Source of the DNA: Dactylonectria macrodidyma
Lineage: Eukaryota > Ascomycota > Sordariomycetes > Hypocreales > Nectriaceae
Length of the DNA stretch: 64,000 bases
Assembly: GCA_020744425.1 (NCBI GenBank)
Contig: JAGMUV010000006.1
Span: 930,001-994,000, forward strand
Direction of reading: 5' to 3'
Below, one piece after another: positions 41,610-54,599 of the stretch. Both the position numbers and the translations under genes were made by a program. Position 1 is the stretch's first letter, and each line of letters begins with the position of its first letter. Under the pieces are notes generated by a model. It was not told the DNA's origin, searched no databases, and saw only the letters and a list, made by a program, of their open reading frames with translations.

Positions 41610-43786
41610 ATGTCTGAGACTTTCGAGTTCCAGGCTGAGATCTCTCAGCTGCTCTCTCTCATCATCAACACTGTCTACTCCAACAAGGAGATTTTCCTCC
41701 GAGAACTCGTTTCCAATGCCTCCGATGCTCTCGACAAGATCCGATACAAGGCCTTGTCGGACCCTAGCCAGCTCGACTCTGGCAAGGACCTCCGTATCGA
41801 CATCATCCCCGACAAGGTCAACAAGACCCTGACCATCCGTGATACCGGTATCGGTATGACCAAGGCTGTAAGTTTACCCTTCGCTGACTTCGCCCAATCA
41901 CTGCCCACCAGCCGCTAACTTTGTCCCTATAGGACCTCGTCAACAACCTTGGTACGATTGCCCGCTCCGGCACCAAGCAGTTCATGGAGGCCCTCACTGC
42001 TGGCGCTGATGTTTCCATGATCGGCCAGTTCGGTGTTGGTTTCTACTCTGCCTACCTCGTCGCCGACCAGGTTCGCGTCATCTCCAAGAACAACGATGAC
42101 GAGCAGTACATCTGGGAGTCCTCCGCCGGTGGCACTTTCAACATCGTTGCCGACACCGATGGTGAGCAGCTCGGCCGCGGTACCTCCATCATTCTCCACC
42201 TCAAGGAGGAGCAGCTCGACTACCTGAACGAGAGCAAGATCAAGGAGGTCATCAAGAAGCACTCCGAGTTCATCTCCTACCCCATCTACCTCCACGTCGA
42301 GAAGGAGACCGAGAAGGAGGTCCCTGATGAGGACGCCGAGGTCGAGGAGATCACCGAGGAGGGTGACGACGACAAGAAGCCCAAGATCGAGGAGGTCGAT
42401 GACGAGGAGGAGGACAAGGAGAAGAAGCCCAAGACCAAGAAGATCAAGGAGACCAAGATCGAGGAGGAGGAGCTCAACAAGCAGAAGCCCATCTGGACTC
42501 GCAACCCCCAGGACATCACCCAGGAGGAGTACGCCTCCTTCTACAAGTCCCTCTCCAACGACTGGGAGGACCACCTCGGTGTCAAGCACTTCTCCGTCGA
42601 GGGTCAGCTCGAGTTCCGCGCCATCCTCTTCGTCCCCAAGCGTGCTCCCTTCGATCTTTTCGAGACCAAGAAGACCAAGAACAACATCAAGTTGTACGTT
42701 CGCCGTGTCTTCATCACCGACGATGCCACCGATCTCATCCCCGAGTGGCTCGGCTTCGTCAAGGGTGTTGTCGACTCTGAGGATCTCCCTCTCAACCTGT
42801 CTCGTGAGACTCTCCAGCAGAACAAGATCATGAAGGTCATCAAGAAGAACATCGTCAAGAAGGCTCTCGAGCTCTTCCAGGAGATCGCTGAGGACAAGGA
42901 GCAGTTCGACAAGTTCTACACTGCCTTCTCCAAGAACCTCAAGCTCGGAATCCACGAGGACTCCCAGAACCGTGGCATCCTTGCCAAGCTCCTCCGCTTC
43001 AACTCCACCAAGTCTGGCGATGAGCTCACCTCTCTCTCCGACTACGTCACCCGCATGCCCGAGCACCAGAACAACATGTACTACATCACTGGTGAGTCGA
43101 TCAAGGCCGTCTCCAAGTCGCCCTTCCTCGACACCCTCAAGGACAAGGGCTTTGAGGTTCTCTTCCTCGTCGACCCCATTGACGAGTACGCCATGACTCA
43201 GCTCAAGGAGTTCGAGGGCAAGAAGCTTGTCGACATCACCAAGGACTTCGAGCTCGAGGAGACCGACGAGGAGAAGGCCGCCCGCGAGGCTGAGGAGAAG
43301 GAGTATGAGGGTCTTGCCAAGGCTCTCAAGAACGTCCTCGGCGAGAAGGTCGAGAAGGTCGTCGTCAGCCACAAGCTCGGCCTCTCCCCTTGCGCCATCC
43401 GAACTGGCCAGTTCGGTTGGTCCGCCAACATGGAGCGTATCATGAAGGCCCAGGCCCTCCGTGACACCTCCATGTCCAGCTACATGTCCTCCAAGAAGAC
43501 CTTCGAGATCTCCCCCAAGTCTCCCATTGTCCAGGAGCTCAAGAACAAGATCGAAGCCGACGGCGAGAACGACCGCACCGTCAAGTCCATCGTCCAGCTC
43601 CTATTCGAGACCTCTCTTCTTGTCTCTGGATTCACCATTGACGAGCCCGCTGGCTTCGCCGAGCGCATCCACAAGCTCGTCCAGCTCGGCCTCAACATTG
43701 AGGAGGATGACTCTGCCCCTGTCGAGGCTGTTGCCGATGCCCCCGCTGCTGCCACTGGCGACAGCTCCATGGAGGAGGTTGACTAA
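41610..43786 (+). CDS. HSP90: Cytosolic heat-shock protein 90
   Basis: Two exons, 41610-41867 and 41933-43786, 703 aa. The start [18 protein letters not shown] and the ATP-binding N domain are intact: [12 protein letters not shown] with the key Asn, DTGIGMT, and [16 protein letters not shown] charged linker of Glu, Lys and Asp (about 210-265) is followed by the middle domain with [12 protein letters not shown], whose Arg contacts ATP, and the C-terminal dimerisation region. The protein ends in MEEVD, the cytosolic TPR co-chaperone docking signal, so it is neither the ER nor the mitochondrial form. The 65-nt intron has donor GTAAGT and branch GCTAACT. Codons are strongly C-ending and uniform, as expected for very high expression. 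A 5' UTR intron is likely. Confidence 0.98.
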
Positions 43787-44552
43787 TTGACCAGCGCATG
43801 AGACACGGGATACCACAAAAAGTCTACGGAGTTGAAGGAATTTCGGTTTTTTGAGCACACATGGTTTTTATTGATGCGGCAACGTTGAATGATGCGGAGC
43901 CGATTTTACCATAATTCTCCGATCTTGAAGGACGGAGACGGGGTGTAACTCTAGCTAGCACTATGATCATGAGACAGATGAGGTAGATGCAAGAAATGGA
44001 AATGGCATAGAACAAACACGTGTGCCTCCTGTCGTGACATTTACTTCGTGAAGTTGAAATATTCTACTTGTAACTTGTACTTAGGTGGCATTGATTTGGG
44101 CCATCTGTGTAATGTATGGTAGCCCGCCTCGTAATGTTCTTGAAGCTTGGCTCGATGGGGGAGTTTCACAGGTTGCAAACGAGCCATGCAGACCAATACA
44201 AAATGACTGCTTGATTGTCAAAATCAGCGAGGCCGACGTGGGTATATATCTAAACAAGGTGGCTCAAGTGCTACTAATCTTGCCATGGCCTTCCAACCAT
44301 CCTTCCAGCCATCCTTTCCGTATGTAATCCCTCCATTCCACCCGTCCATCCCTTGTTCCATATCCGTTTCCTAGTACTGTACAGGTGTGTATCCCAAGGC
44401 TGAGTATGCCAAGCTGGAGAGCCGAGGCGAGAAAATAAAATCCAAATGGCAGAGGACGTCTCCTTGTGGTTGTAGTATTGGTATTGTACATGTTCCCCCC
44501 ATGCCGTGAGGGTGTGTGTGTGATATATATGGCGTGGTGATGTGAAGAAGGA
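43787..44552. other. Spacer between convergent HSP90 and acyltransferase genes
   Basis: 765 bases of 3' flanks; a GT-rich patch (GTGTGTGTGTGATATATATG near 44511). No gene seen. Confidence 0.45.
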
Positions 44553-46529
44553 CTAAACGAGGACGTAAAGGGCACAGATCTGATGGTTTGTTAGCAAAGC
44601 GTTCAGAGAAGGATCAATTGGGAAGACGGGGGCATACCAAGCTGAGCCCAAGAATCATGGAGCACCAAAAACAGACATTGTTGAGGGTCTGGCGGCCGCG
44701 GACCCAGCGGGTGCGCTGCAGCACTACGATAGGGAGCTGGAGCATCTGGCAGACGAAGCCGTAGCCGCGGAGCTTCTTGGTGATACAGGCCATGACGATC
44801 TCGTGGCCCACAGCAGAGATGAGAAACGTGATGACGGTGGCGCCGCTCCGGCCAATCCTAGGCCGGGAGGCGCCGTAGACGTGGCGGCGAAGGAAGCTGT
44901 AGACGGGGACGTTCCACTCGCGGGAGAACTCCATCCAGTCGGTCGAGTTCCACCAGTCCGAGTAGAAGTGGCGGTCGCCGAAGCAGGTGATCTCAGCAAA
45001 GGCGCCGAGAATGTACTCGAAGATAACGAGGAAGACGAGGAGGAAGGTGAGCATGAAGGGGAAGAGCAGCCACGAGATAGTCTCAGCGAGGATGAGGGCC
45101 GACTCAGAGACAGAGCCGCGGACAGCGTCGAGGCGAGTCGAGGCGTCGACGAGGACGGGCAGGATGAACTCCTCGGAGATGATGGTCAAAAGGAAGATGC
45201 AGCCAAAGGTGGCGATGATCTTGGCGATGAGCGACGTCCAGTTGATGGAGGAGGTGCGGGGGTACTCGATTTCGTAGCACAGGGTGGGACAGAAGATGTA
45301 GTCGCAGTAGTTGCCCCATGTGAGATTACGAGGATACGTGACATTGCCCATTGGGCTGGTCAGCTCGCGGGCGAGTTCCTCGCGAAGGTCTTCCACCTCA
45401 TCGCCGCTGTTGTTGGCACTGGCGCCGGCGCCAGGACTCGAGGCAGGGTTGGTAGCGTGGATGCTGGTGAGGCCGCTAATCTCCTCGTCATCGTTGCTCT
45501 TGTTGCTGTCGCTCTCGGGGCGAGGTCGCTGCTGCTTCGGCTGTCTTCGTTTGCTCTGCTGACGGCGTCGCTTCTTGCCCCCGGATCTGGAGCTCGGGTC
45601 GGCCTTGGGACCTGCAGTGCCGTCCGCGGAGGGATACAGATACGCCGGGCGGCGATCAGCGACAGTGGGGTTGTCCAGAGCATGGAGACGCTTTTCCGTT
45701 TCCGACAAATGTCCATTGTAGAAGGCGTACGAATGCATCTTCATGAGAAGGACCATGGTGTGCAGGAGGAAGAAGACCTGGGCAGTCCAGGTCCATTCGA
45801 GGAGAAAAGGCACGGCGATCCAGAGGGACAGCCAGGCGACCTGGAAGATGCTCTGTAGAGCCATGCCTCCGCGGTTCCAGCTCATGGCACTGCCTGCAGG
45901 GGCGGCGCGGGAAGCACGATGCAAGGGCATGCTGATGGCTGTAGTGGCGACCATGGCGAAGTCAGCGACGGCGAGGTGCCAGAGCTTGACGGTGAAGAGG
46001 CTCCAGATCTGCCAGCGCAGCGGGAAGCCCGTGTCCTTCATGTTGCGCAGCATGGACGTGATGCCCATGATGGCGAGGCCGATCCAGAACAGGTTGAAGA
46101 AGCCGTGGAAGTCGCGATAGTCGCTGGTCGGATCGAAGTGGCTGACGCGCGAGGCGAACTCGATGGTCGGGAAGATGCGACGCCGCTGCTCGGCGCGAAG
46201 TTGCTTACGGACTGTCGAGAGGGACTTGACCGAAGGAGGAGCATTGTCGGGGATGGGCGTGGAACGGCCACTGTAGAAGGTAGGTTAGAGAGTCTTTACA
46301 ATCCTGGAAGAATGGCGGGATGCTAAGGAGAGGTATACCTAGTCATTCCACTGTTGGTCGCACTGAGGCCATCGGGCTGCGTCATGGTGAGGTGGCCGTC
46401 GACATCGCTGGCTGACGAGATGCGAAACTGTGACACCTGCGCATGCTGCGGTTTGCGCGGTCGCGGCCGGAGGACATGATCATGATCGTTGGCGTGTCCA
46501 TTCGCCGCGGCATCGACTGACGAGCTCAT
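44553..46529 (-). CDS. ARE2: Sterol O-acyltransferase (ACAT/ARE type, MBOAT)
   Basis: Three exons on the minus strand: 46529-46339, 46270-44638 and a tiny last exon 44579-44553, 616 aa. The catalytic signatures of the sterol acyltransferase branch of MBOAT enzymes are present: FYSDWWNSTDWMEFSREW and the active-site His in ISAVGHEIVMACI. Multiple membrane spans flank them (e.g. IWSLFTVKLWHLAVADFAMV, FPFMLTFLLVFLVIFEYIL). A long basic then Ser/Asp-rich insertion (GGKKRRRQQSKRRQPK onwards) interrupts the middle, as is common in fungi. The terminal exon gives the eight residues ICALYVLV, a usual family ending. It esterifies ergosterol with fatty acyl-CoA in the ER membrane for storage in lipid droplets. 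The symbol is by family; ARE1 and ARE2 cannot be told apart here. Confidence 0.88.
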
Positions 46530-48114
46530 TTTGGTGAATGGTGATTATCGCGAGTTTTCGTCCTTGGTGTTGCGATCGCGGGATGGGGAGGCTGATTCGT
46601 TGGGTCGTTATGGTGTCTCGGCCGGTTCGGGAAGGGGAAAGCACAAGGGTGGGCAAAAGAAAATGCGACAAAAAAAAGCTGGACGTTGCGGAAAACTTGT
46701 GCAAGGAAAGAAACAGGGCCGTGAACCTGAGGGGAGTGATGAAGAAAGGGAAGGAATTGGTTCCCCCGATCGCCGGATCTGTCGTCAACGACGTTGCAGG
46801 AATGAGGAATGAGAAACGAGGAAGAAACGACGTCGCCCCAGCCAAGAGTCGCAAAGACTGGGTCGTCAGCGAGGGTACCTTAGTACCTACAGGCTACAGT
46901 AAGTAGGTAACCATGTCTCCGTGTCGGTACGGCCGGAAAGATAGCTGCAACCTACAAGTGTCAGATGAAGAGTGCTAACTTAAGATACCAGCCTTGCCAG
47001 CGCAACGAAAAACCCCTGGTCAAAGCCAACCCGCGTATGACGTACGGCATCCATTTGAGGTACGTCTCGGGTTACGCATCGTCATGCGGGTTCGTCCCGC
47101 TTCATTAATAAAAAAAAGAGGCCCCAAAAAACTGCGCCGCATGACGACGTGCGGGCTGAAGCGGCGCTTGGCAATCGCGATTCCCAGTGGGAGTTGTTCC
47201 CGAGAAACACGAGACGTAATTGTGCCAGATACGCGGGTTTTTTGTCTTTTACTCGTACTTCGTACGCGTGTGGAGTTCATTGGCATGATGGGGTGTCATT
47301 TTCGCCTCGGAGATTTTACATGTCAGGGCAACCTTTACGTAGTGGCTGGTGTTGGGAGGTGTGCGGTGAGGTAGCTTTCCGGGATAGCCTACCTCGGACC
47401 TGCAGCCGTCCGTCGTCGTGTCATCCTCGTGCGCGGGAAGTTTCGCGGTTCATCTCTATCCACAAATTGTAATTGAGTCGGGCCTTGTCTAGTTGAATTG
47501 ACCAGCTAGAACTCTGGGTTTCCTTCTCACCAGGTTGAAGCTTACCCGGGAGCACCGGAGATGAGAAGAACAACTTGAACCTTCCCCTAACCGAAGCAAA
47601 TGCGAACCCGAAAGACTTTTCCAGGTAGGCTTGGAAGATGTTGCTAATATAAGTTGATGCTTAAAAATACCGAAGTCCGCTCATTCCGGCCCCATTAGTT
47701 AACTCATTGCCGATTAGCTCGCGATGACCAGCGTTTCACGTCAAAGCTACGACTGGTGTACATGAAACCATCCGACAGTCGGCCAAACCACTACGGTTGT
47801 CAAACTCATCTGCCTTTATTTGGCATGCCTTTTGATGAGTTCATGTTTGCTTCGCTCATACTGACTCTTGGTGGGGAAAGTTGCCTCACTTCTCGACGAG
47901 GCAAACGCGGGGCATGCGGGGTGGTCACCTGACGTCACCGCTCCGCGACTCTGTTTCCTCAACATTCTTTCTTGGATAGCCGTGAGGTTGTCTCGTTTTT
48001 TTTGTTCAATGTGGAGTGTGATTTGGCGATAGGATCAAATTGATCGTGCGGATAGACCGCCATCCTCCCTTTCTTCCTCCAACCGCTTCTCTTCATACAA
48101 CCGCCGCTTGTCTA
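46530..48114. other. Divergent promoter region, 1.6 kb
   Basis: Between the acyltransferase and the Zn2Cys6 gene. Short frames at 46480-46906 overlap on both strands and are not supported. Confidence 0.45.
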
Positions 48115-50873
48115 ATGGATCCTTTGTCACAAAACTCTCCGGATTCGGCATCCCGTCCTGGAAGTATAAAAAGACTTCCATGCCCACGCCCGCGCCCGCG
48201 CCCGCGCCGTACAGCATTAGCTTGCGAAGAATGCCGTGCGAAGAAGCGCAGGTGTGACGGAGTCAAGCCAGTCTGTGGGACATGCAAGACTCGACTATCG
48301 AGCTGCGTCTGGAGGGAGGCGCGCTTTCTCAACGGCTTGAACCGGGACAGGTAGGCTCAGTAAACGTCTGCAACTGGTCTCTAGATCAGTGAATCATTAA
48401 GGAAATCTAAATTCTTCGTAGTTACATTGATGGGTTGAAACAACGCATTCGGCAACTGGAGGAGACTCAGCCGCGATCGATCGGGACAGCCTCATGTCCT
48501 CCACGCCCACAGTTGACAGATTCGGGGTCTCACTCAGGACCAGGCGTTGACAATGATCAAGTCCCAAGTCCACGCTCGCGGACTGACCGTCTATCAACCA
48601 GAAACCTCACAACCTCTCTTCATAGTACTCCGGAAGGTAACGAAGTCGGAGTGGACGCGATGGGCATTGTCAGCTCGATCAAAGGTATAAACAACACGCA
48701 TACGGGACGACCGCCTGCCTACTTCGGACCCTCTAGCACCATTAATCTCCTCGGCGAAGCCCGTACTGCAATGTGTCGAAGGCCCTGCGGACACGGGCCC
48801 CTAGTCTCTGGTGAATTGCCGCCCTGCAGGGTTTGCGAAAACGAAGCTGCATCCCTTTCCAACCCTAGTCCACCACCAACTCGAAGAGGCGGACGTGAGG
48901 CCATGTTCGGGTGGACTATTCCGTTCCGGCCGGAGGCTGATAGTCTGTTGGACAGCTATTGGGCCTGGGTTCACTCGCTGTATCCATTTATACATCAGAC
49001 GTCTTTTGAGAAACGATACCTCGCCCTCTGGAACCCACAAAGCAAGTCAAAGAGCCACCATCCCAGACCTTCCGAGACAGCTGGGTATTACGACAATGTC
49101 AATGACGAGCTATTCTATTGCCTCCTAAATATTGTCTTTGCTTTGGGGACACTTTTCAATCCAATAATAGACCCCTTGGACCGTGACAGACTGAGCCGGC
49201 CTTTTTTCGAGCGCTCAAAGGCCCTTCTTGATCTTGACACGTTGGCTCAGGGAAGTCTACCTCTGGTTCAAACCCTTCTGTTGATGGGCCAGTATCTTCA
49301 GAGCACCGACATGTCGAGCTCTTGTTGGAACATTGTTGGACTAGCGATTCGTGTGGCGCAAGGTATCGGCCTGCATCACGAGCCAAGGAGACACGGCCAA
49401 CAACGGGTCGACCAACTTGATACCGAAATGCGGCGGAGAGCATGGACTGGATGCGTATTTCTTGATCGGTAGGTCTAATCTCCTACAATTGCCATTTCAA
49501 CTCGCCCTGGAGGTGCTCTGACGGCTGGAAGGGTTCTCGCTCTGGCGTATGGGCGTCCCTTGATGATTCACCTCACGAAACCACAGGATCAATTCGTCCT
49601 TCCCTCGGCGGTAGACGATGAGTTCTTGACTCGACATCCCCAAGAACCTGGATCACAGCCAGAGAGCATTCCTAGTAAAATGGAATGCTATGTTCAGGCA
49701 ATAAAACTTAAGGAAATCCTGGGTCAAGCCCTCACCACGTGCTACTACGGCGGTTTAAAAGCCGAGACCAACGGGCCTGCTGACTCTAATACCGGAAACG
49801 GCTCAGAGATGGTGACGACTATCAAAGACAGTGACCTCCACGCGATCTTCGATGTTGATGGCCTGCTTACGGCATGGCAAGATCAGCTCCCAGAGCATTT
49901 AAGGGTGCTCACGTATCGAGATGAATGCGTCCCTGCCCATTCATTGAACCTGGAGGGGAATTTGATGTTTCGCAGACAAGCGACAGTGCTCGAAGCAAGG
50001 TACTTGACTTGGATTTTCATCAGGCGGAGAAAGGCCTTGCTGAAATCTCACTTCTAGATATCTGCATGTGAGGCTGGTACTGCTTCGACCCGCCTTGTCC
50101 TTTCTGGCCAGTAACTCCGACAATCCGTCGCCTGAAATTCACTCATTCACTTCGAACATGCGACATGACATGCTCATTAAAGCGGCCAATTTGTGTGTGT
50201 CGGCTGCACAACAGCTTGCCAACCTCGTGACGGAAAATTTCAGCCCAGACAGCGACTTACTACCGGCGCCATGGTACAATGTGTTTTGTACGTCTCCTTC
50301 AGAACAGTGGTGTTGATTTATGCCCGGTATAGTTATTCTTGAAGTGCTAACCTAGAATGCTTTGGCATAAAGACATTCACAGCTGCGCTCTTGTGATCAT
50401 GATTGGCCTTCTTTGTTCACCGAACCACATCACCTCCGTGGATGAAGGCTCGCTGCTCGCTAGCTGGAGCCACTGTCTGGATTTCCTACGAGCATACGGC
50501 CCTAGAAGCCGTTCAGCACGGCAGTGTAGCAAGATACTCGAATCGGCGGAGAAGGAAGTGTTCAGCTATCGAAACGGTATGTGTTCGCTATTTGTATCTT
50601 TGCATAGCAGCCGGTTTATTATGCACTGCAGCTAACACGTTCTATAATGCAGACGTGATGAAGGTTAGAGAAAAGGCTGACGATATCGATATGCCTGGAG
50701 GACAGTTCCACGTCGAATCTCTCATACGAAACAATGAACTCCCCTCATACCCTTTATTTCATGACTGTTTCGGATTCGATCCGGTGTTTAATCCACTGAT
50801 GAACGATGCGTCCGGGGTGACGTGGCTTTCGTCTGCCCCGTTCCTTGATAGCATGGAGGACTTTGGCGAATGA
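48115..50873 (+). CDS. Zn2Cys6 transcription factor with fungal-specific domain
   Basis: Six exons: 48115-48350, 48422-49468, 49532-49999, 50058-50287, 50373-50576 and 50653-50873, 801 aa. The binuclear zinc cluster is complete (C37, C40, C47, C54, C57, C64 in ACEECRAKKRRCDG... and KPVCGTCKTRLSSC), preceded by a PRPRPRPR run and followed by a coiled segment YIDGLKQRIRQLEE. The fungal_trans domain starts near DSYWAWVHSLYPFIHQTSF and includes RRRAWTGCVFLDRVLALAYG and RPLMI. The exon 4/5 junction is set by frame: a phase-1 donor GTACGT and an acceptor after CATAAAG give WYNVFYIHSCALVIM, whereas the nearer TAG acceptor would make a stop. Nuclear regulator; target genes unknown. Neighbouring GPI-protein gene is convergent. 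Confidence 0.87.
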
Positions 50874-51297
50874 CTTCACCTCTTTAACGGAAGACATGCT
50901 ATGTACGATGAGCAATCGAATAAAGTGTTCAACCATAGTATTTGCTGTCCGCTGCATCGAGGGCGAGTTGCTGCTGGCACAAAGTAAAAAAAAAACCACA
51001 GTTTAAAAGTGTTGAACATTGGATCTCATTAACCTAAATCCAGTTTGGCTATTTGAACTAGCCCCGAATCTGAAAATAAATTAAATAATAAATAAGCTAA
51101 ATCTTTTACTATTGTATGAATTACTTCCAACTATATCCTAATGTTGCTCATAAAGACAGGGTAAGTTGACGCTGCATTGTGTGCAATGTTTTTCTTCTAC
51201 GCTAGGTCAAAAGCATTTAGACAAGAACGCGAGACGATCTCAATCCACTGTACGTATGCTCCTCCTCGAACCAGAAACTCTCTCCATCATTAGCAGC
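50874..51297. other. Spacer between convergent genes
   Basis: AT-rich 3' flanks (TAAATTAAATAATAAATAAG near 51080); no gene. Confidence 0.5.
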
Positions 51298-52067
51298 TTA
51301 AAAGGCAAACATAGCTGCACCGAAACACCCAAGGACGACCAGCGGATCATAGCCCTTCTGCCCAGCACCGTTGGTGGGCACTGTGACGACCGAGCTTGTT
51401 GGGGTACTGTTTTCAGCGGCAGTGGTGGTCGGCTCATCCACAGTTATGGTGGTGGAGGTGGATACCTCGATGACTGAAGTCTCGGTCGTGGGCTCAGGAA
51501 TAGAGGTGGATTCTTCCGACGTCGGTTCTTCAGAAGTTGTGGTCTCAACCAGCGTTGTGGTCTCAACCCAGGTTGTTGTTTCAACCCATGTTGTTGGCTC
51601 AATAGAGATTATCTCCTCAGAGCTGGTTTCTACCACAATCGAAGTCTCTGCAATGGCTGTTGAGACAACAGGGTCTGGAATAATCGAGAGGGTATAGGTT
51701 CCGCCGCACTCCTCGAGCGACATGCCTTCTTCACAGCAGTACAAGTCAGTGCAGTAGTAGCCGGCGTCGCAGTACTCTATGAGAAGTTAGCTGAGCTCCA
51801 TCACCCTGACTGTTGGGATCGGGACATACGGCCAGTCGAACAACAAACCTCTCCGCGACCGGGGTTGTAGCAATTCGGGAACTCGACACACTCGGTGTAT
51901 CCTTCACCACAAGACCTCTCACAGGTATATGGGGGATAGATGGCGTCGCAGAAGACGATTTGACGCTCGGCGAGTCCGCCTAGTCCTGGTGACCAGTGGT
52001 GACCCTGGAGGCGAGCAGTCGAGGCGCTGGCGACGCCAGCGAAACTGAGGGTGGCAAGCAGACGCAT
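51298..52067 (-). CDS. Secreted, Cys-rich, probably GPI-anchored cell-surface protein
   Basis: Exons 52067-51830 and 51776-51298 on the minus strand, 238 aa. A signal peptide (MRLLATLSFAGVASA) leads to a compact region with 12 cysteines, including two CC pairs (EVCCSTGQYC, LYCCEEGMS), split by the 53-nt intron. A Ser/Thr/Glu-rich stalk follows, with a six-residue unit repeated as WVETTTWVETTTLVETTT. The C-terminus is a polar omega-like region (TNGAGQKG) and a hydrophobic tail (YDPLVVLGCFGAAMFAF), as for GPI attachment. The eight-cysteine spacing of CFEM domains is not matched. Likely a wall or surface protein with heavy O-glycosylation; function unknown. The ATG at 52067 is the first in frame. 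Confidence 0.8.
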
Positions 52068-54599
52068 GATAATTGGATGCAAAAGTGATATGAATGGGGT
52101 GCTATTATTCTAATATCTGACTGTCTGACATTAAGCTGCTTGCCGTGCGGGTGGTCAGAGCTTTAAGTAGTGAGAGTTGCATCTGTTTCTTCGCCTACCG
52201 CATGAGTATCAATAAGCTCTTTACTGGAGAGCACTTGGATCGCCTACCGACAACGAGGCATTTAGCCAAGTTCCCTGGCCCCTGTCAAGGCTACAGGATG
52301 CAACCCTTTATCGACTAATAGTGGATCGAGTGGACTGATTCGATTCCGATTTCCAAGTAAGCACTGGGGTTGACGCACCCTACTGAAGAGATGCTGGGTA
52401 TAAGGCACCCAATTCCGTGCCATCTTTCACGATGTCTGGGGTGATTGCAGATCCTACGTGGCGTGGCAGCTCTGGGGGGTGGCTGTGCTGCCGCTTGGCG
52501 AAACCCCAACTGCCGCTTTGCAATGGGCTAAGTTATGGACGATTCAACAGGCGGCATATCGACCTATCTTGCTGGGTCAAGGTAAACCGTACCGGTTCCA
52601 ACAGAGCCAAGTTCACAAATTACGAGAGACCTCGTACTTCACCTCGTGGCCGTAGCGATCAAATGTGTTTCTCTTGGGTTGGTTCTAAGATGAACGACAA
52701 TTGTTGCTTCACTCACCGAGGCTTGATCAGCCCTGATAACGGATTTTGCATGATTGGATAAACAGATAAAGGAATCCCTTCCTTACAAGGCTTGACTTGA
52801 GGCTTGATCGTTGTCGTCTAGCATGAACCGACCGCACTGGTAACCTCATTGAGACGTAACTCTAAAAGGCAGCGGTTGTGACGTAAGCCTGCTTTCGCCT
52901 GATCTGGCCCAGCGAATGGGAGTGTGTCAACTCTGCATCGAGGAGCTGTAATACCTTGCAACACAACGCAATTCGGCGACCAGGGTCGGTGTCCCTGGGC
53001 TCAGCTGGCAAGGTGGACTGACTGTCCCATATGTATCCCTCTTCGTGTTGGCAGTTTCTGGAGACCGCCAAGAGCTTGAAACAATCAAGTCATCAGCCTG
53101 ACCTTGAATCGCCGGCAATTTCTCACTGCAAAAGGTGGCGATCGCTCTTCTACGAGGGTTGTAAGTGGTGGCCTAAAAGTGCACCTTTGGTTGCATTGGA
53201 TGCATTACGCAGCTTGGTCATTTCAGTCACAATATTTGCTGCATGTGGACCACCTCAACCCCTCCCCGACGAAATCAAAGGGGATTGAAGTATTGTTCTG
53301 AGTGTTGATTGGTCAACAGAAATAGTAACGACAGCTGAAAAAGAAGATCATCAGATCAGACAGGGACTCGGAATACCTGCTCCCAAATATGCCTTGCCCG
53401 GACCTGAAATATCCAAGCGAGACTGTAGTGAGTTATCATTGGGCCCAACAGCCTTGTCTTAACGACAATTAACATGGTTGAGGATTTGTGGGATTTTTAT
53501 CCACCATTGCAGACAACTGGATTCCTCCTATTGGGTCCCATTTTTTGTAATTCGGGTGCACGCGGGGTTTCACATCCCCTCTGGCATAGCCAGCGATCAA
53601 ATCATCGTAATCGAAGAAATCAATGGGGGTAAATGAGGCTCAAGAGGCACCCTGTTGGGTTTCTCTGCGAAGAGTACTTCGCAACACTTACCGGATGCGA
53701 TCAAGACTCGGGTATTCCTTTCCTAGCATGGCATATCCGGTCACTAGCATTGTTTTTATCGAAATGCGAGTGGATTTCGATTAATCCCCCCAATCCCCTC
53801 CTTCTTTACTTTCTCTCGCCTGTTCCCTTGGGTTTCTGGCTCGGCAAACGATTTATCGCCTTTTTGGCATCCTTTGCCTGAACACCAAGTAACCTTTAGT
53901 CGCCAAGGCAGTTCCCTTCGGACAACGAGTCCTTTTGTTTTGTATTTAGATGACAAAAACGCCCACAGACGAGAGTATTTGCCCTCCAATGCACTGGCGT
54001 CTTGAGATGGATTCTTCAAGCACAGGGTTTGCTACTTATAACCAGCGTATTGCTAAGCAAAGAGAAATGGGCTTATCTAGAAAGGCTGTGCAGATAGCAA
54101 CAGTAACTATTTGAATAGAAACACTTTATAATAATATCATCACTTAATCCTTCCGCCCATGAGAAACTGTTTTATTCTGGAGCTAATGCTACCATCCTGA
54201 TTCAGGCTGGCGTTGTGGCTTGCATGTTCCGTCTGACAGCCACGCAACTCATGTGAGACCCAGACAGCCACTAGCACAATAGCCTGATTCGCTATCCTCT
54301 CTTCTCGCCAAGCCGCCGCAGCCTCCTTGCACCTCAAATGGCACTTATCAGGCTCTCAGCTGTTGTGTGTGGCCGTTTCCCCGCTCTGTCAAAACTTGCC
54401 ACCTTGAAGTCGCGTTGGGGTTCTACCACCGCCCTAGCTGGCTCTCAGTGTCAAGTCTTCAAGCTGTATCAAGTCTCAGTGATGCAAGTCCCTTGAATCT
54501 GAAAAACTCTTTCTACAAGCCATTTAATTCGTACGGAAGGGCGCCAGCAATCAATCCACCCAACACCGCGGCTGGACAAGGGTCTACAGCGAGTTATTC
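52068..54599. other. 2.5 kb gene-poor stretch
   Basis: No supported gene; frames at 52417-52761, 53031-53288 and 53633-53881 resemble nothing known. It borders the TPR-CHAT relic and may itself be decayed sequence. Confidence 0.4.

Noticed and set aside
41927..43372. 481-residue open frame antisense to HSP90
   Set aside because: It consists of Leu/Asp/Glu/Val runs produced by the C-ending codons of the sense gene; no domain and no promoter. A codon-bias shadow.
50357..50372. Use of the TAG acceptor at 50354-50356 in the Zn2Cys6 gene
   Set aside because: Joined to the only good donor it creates an immediate stop; the acceptor ending at 50372 restores the expected domain sequence.
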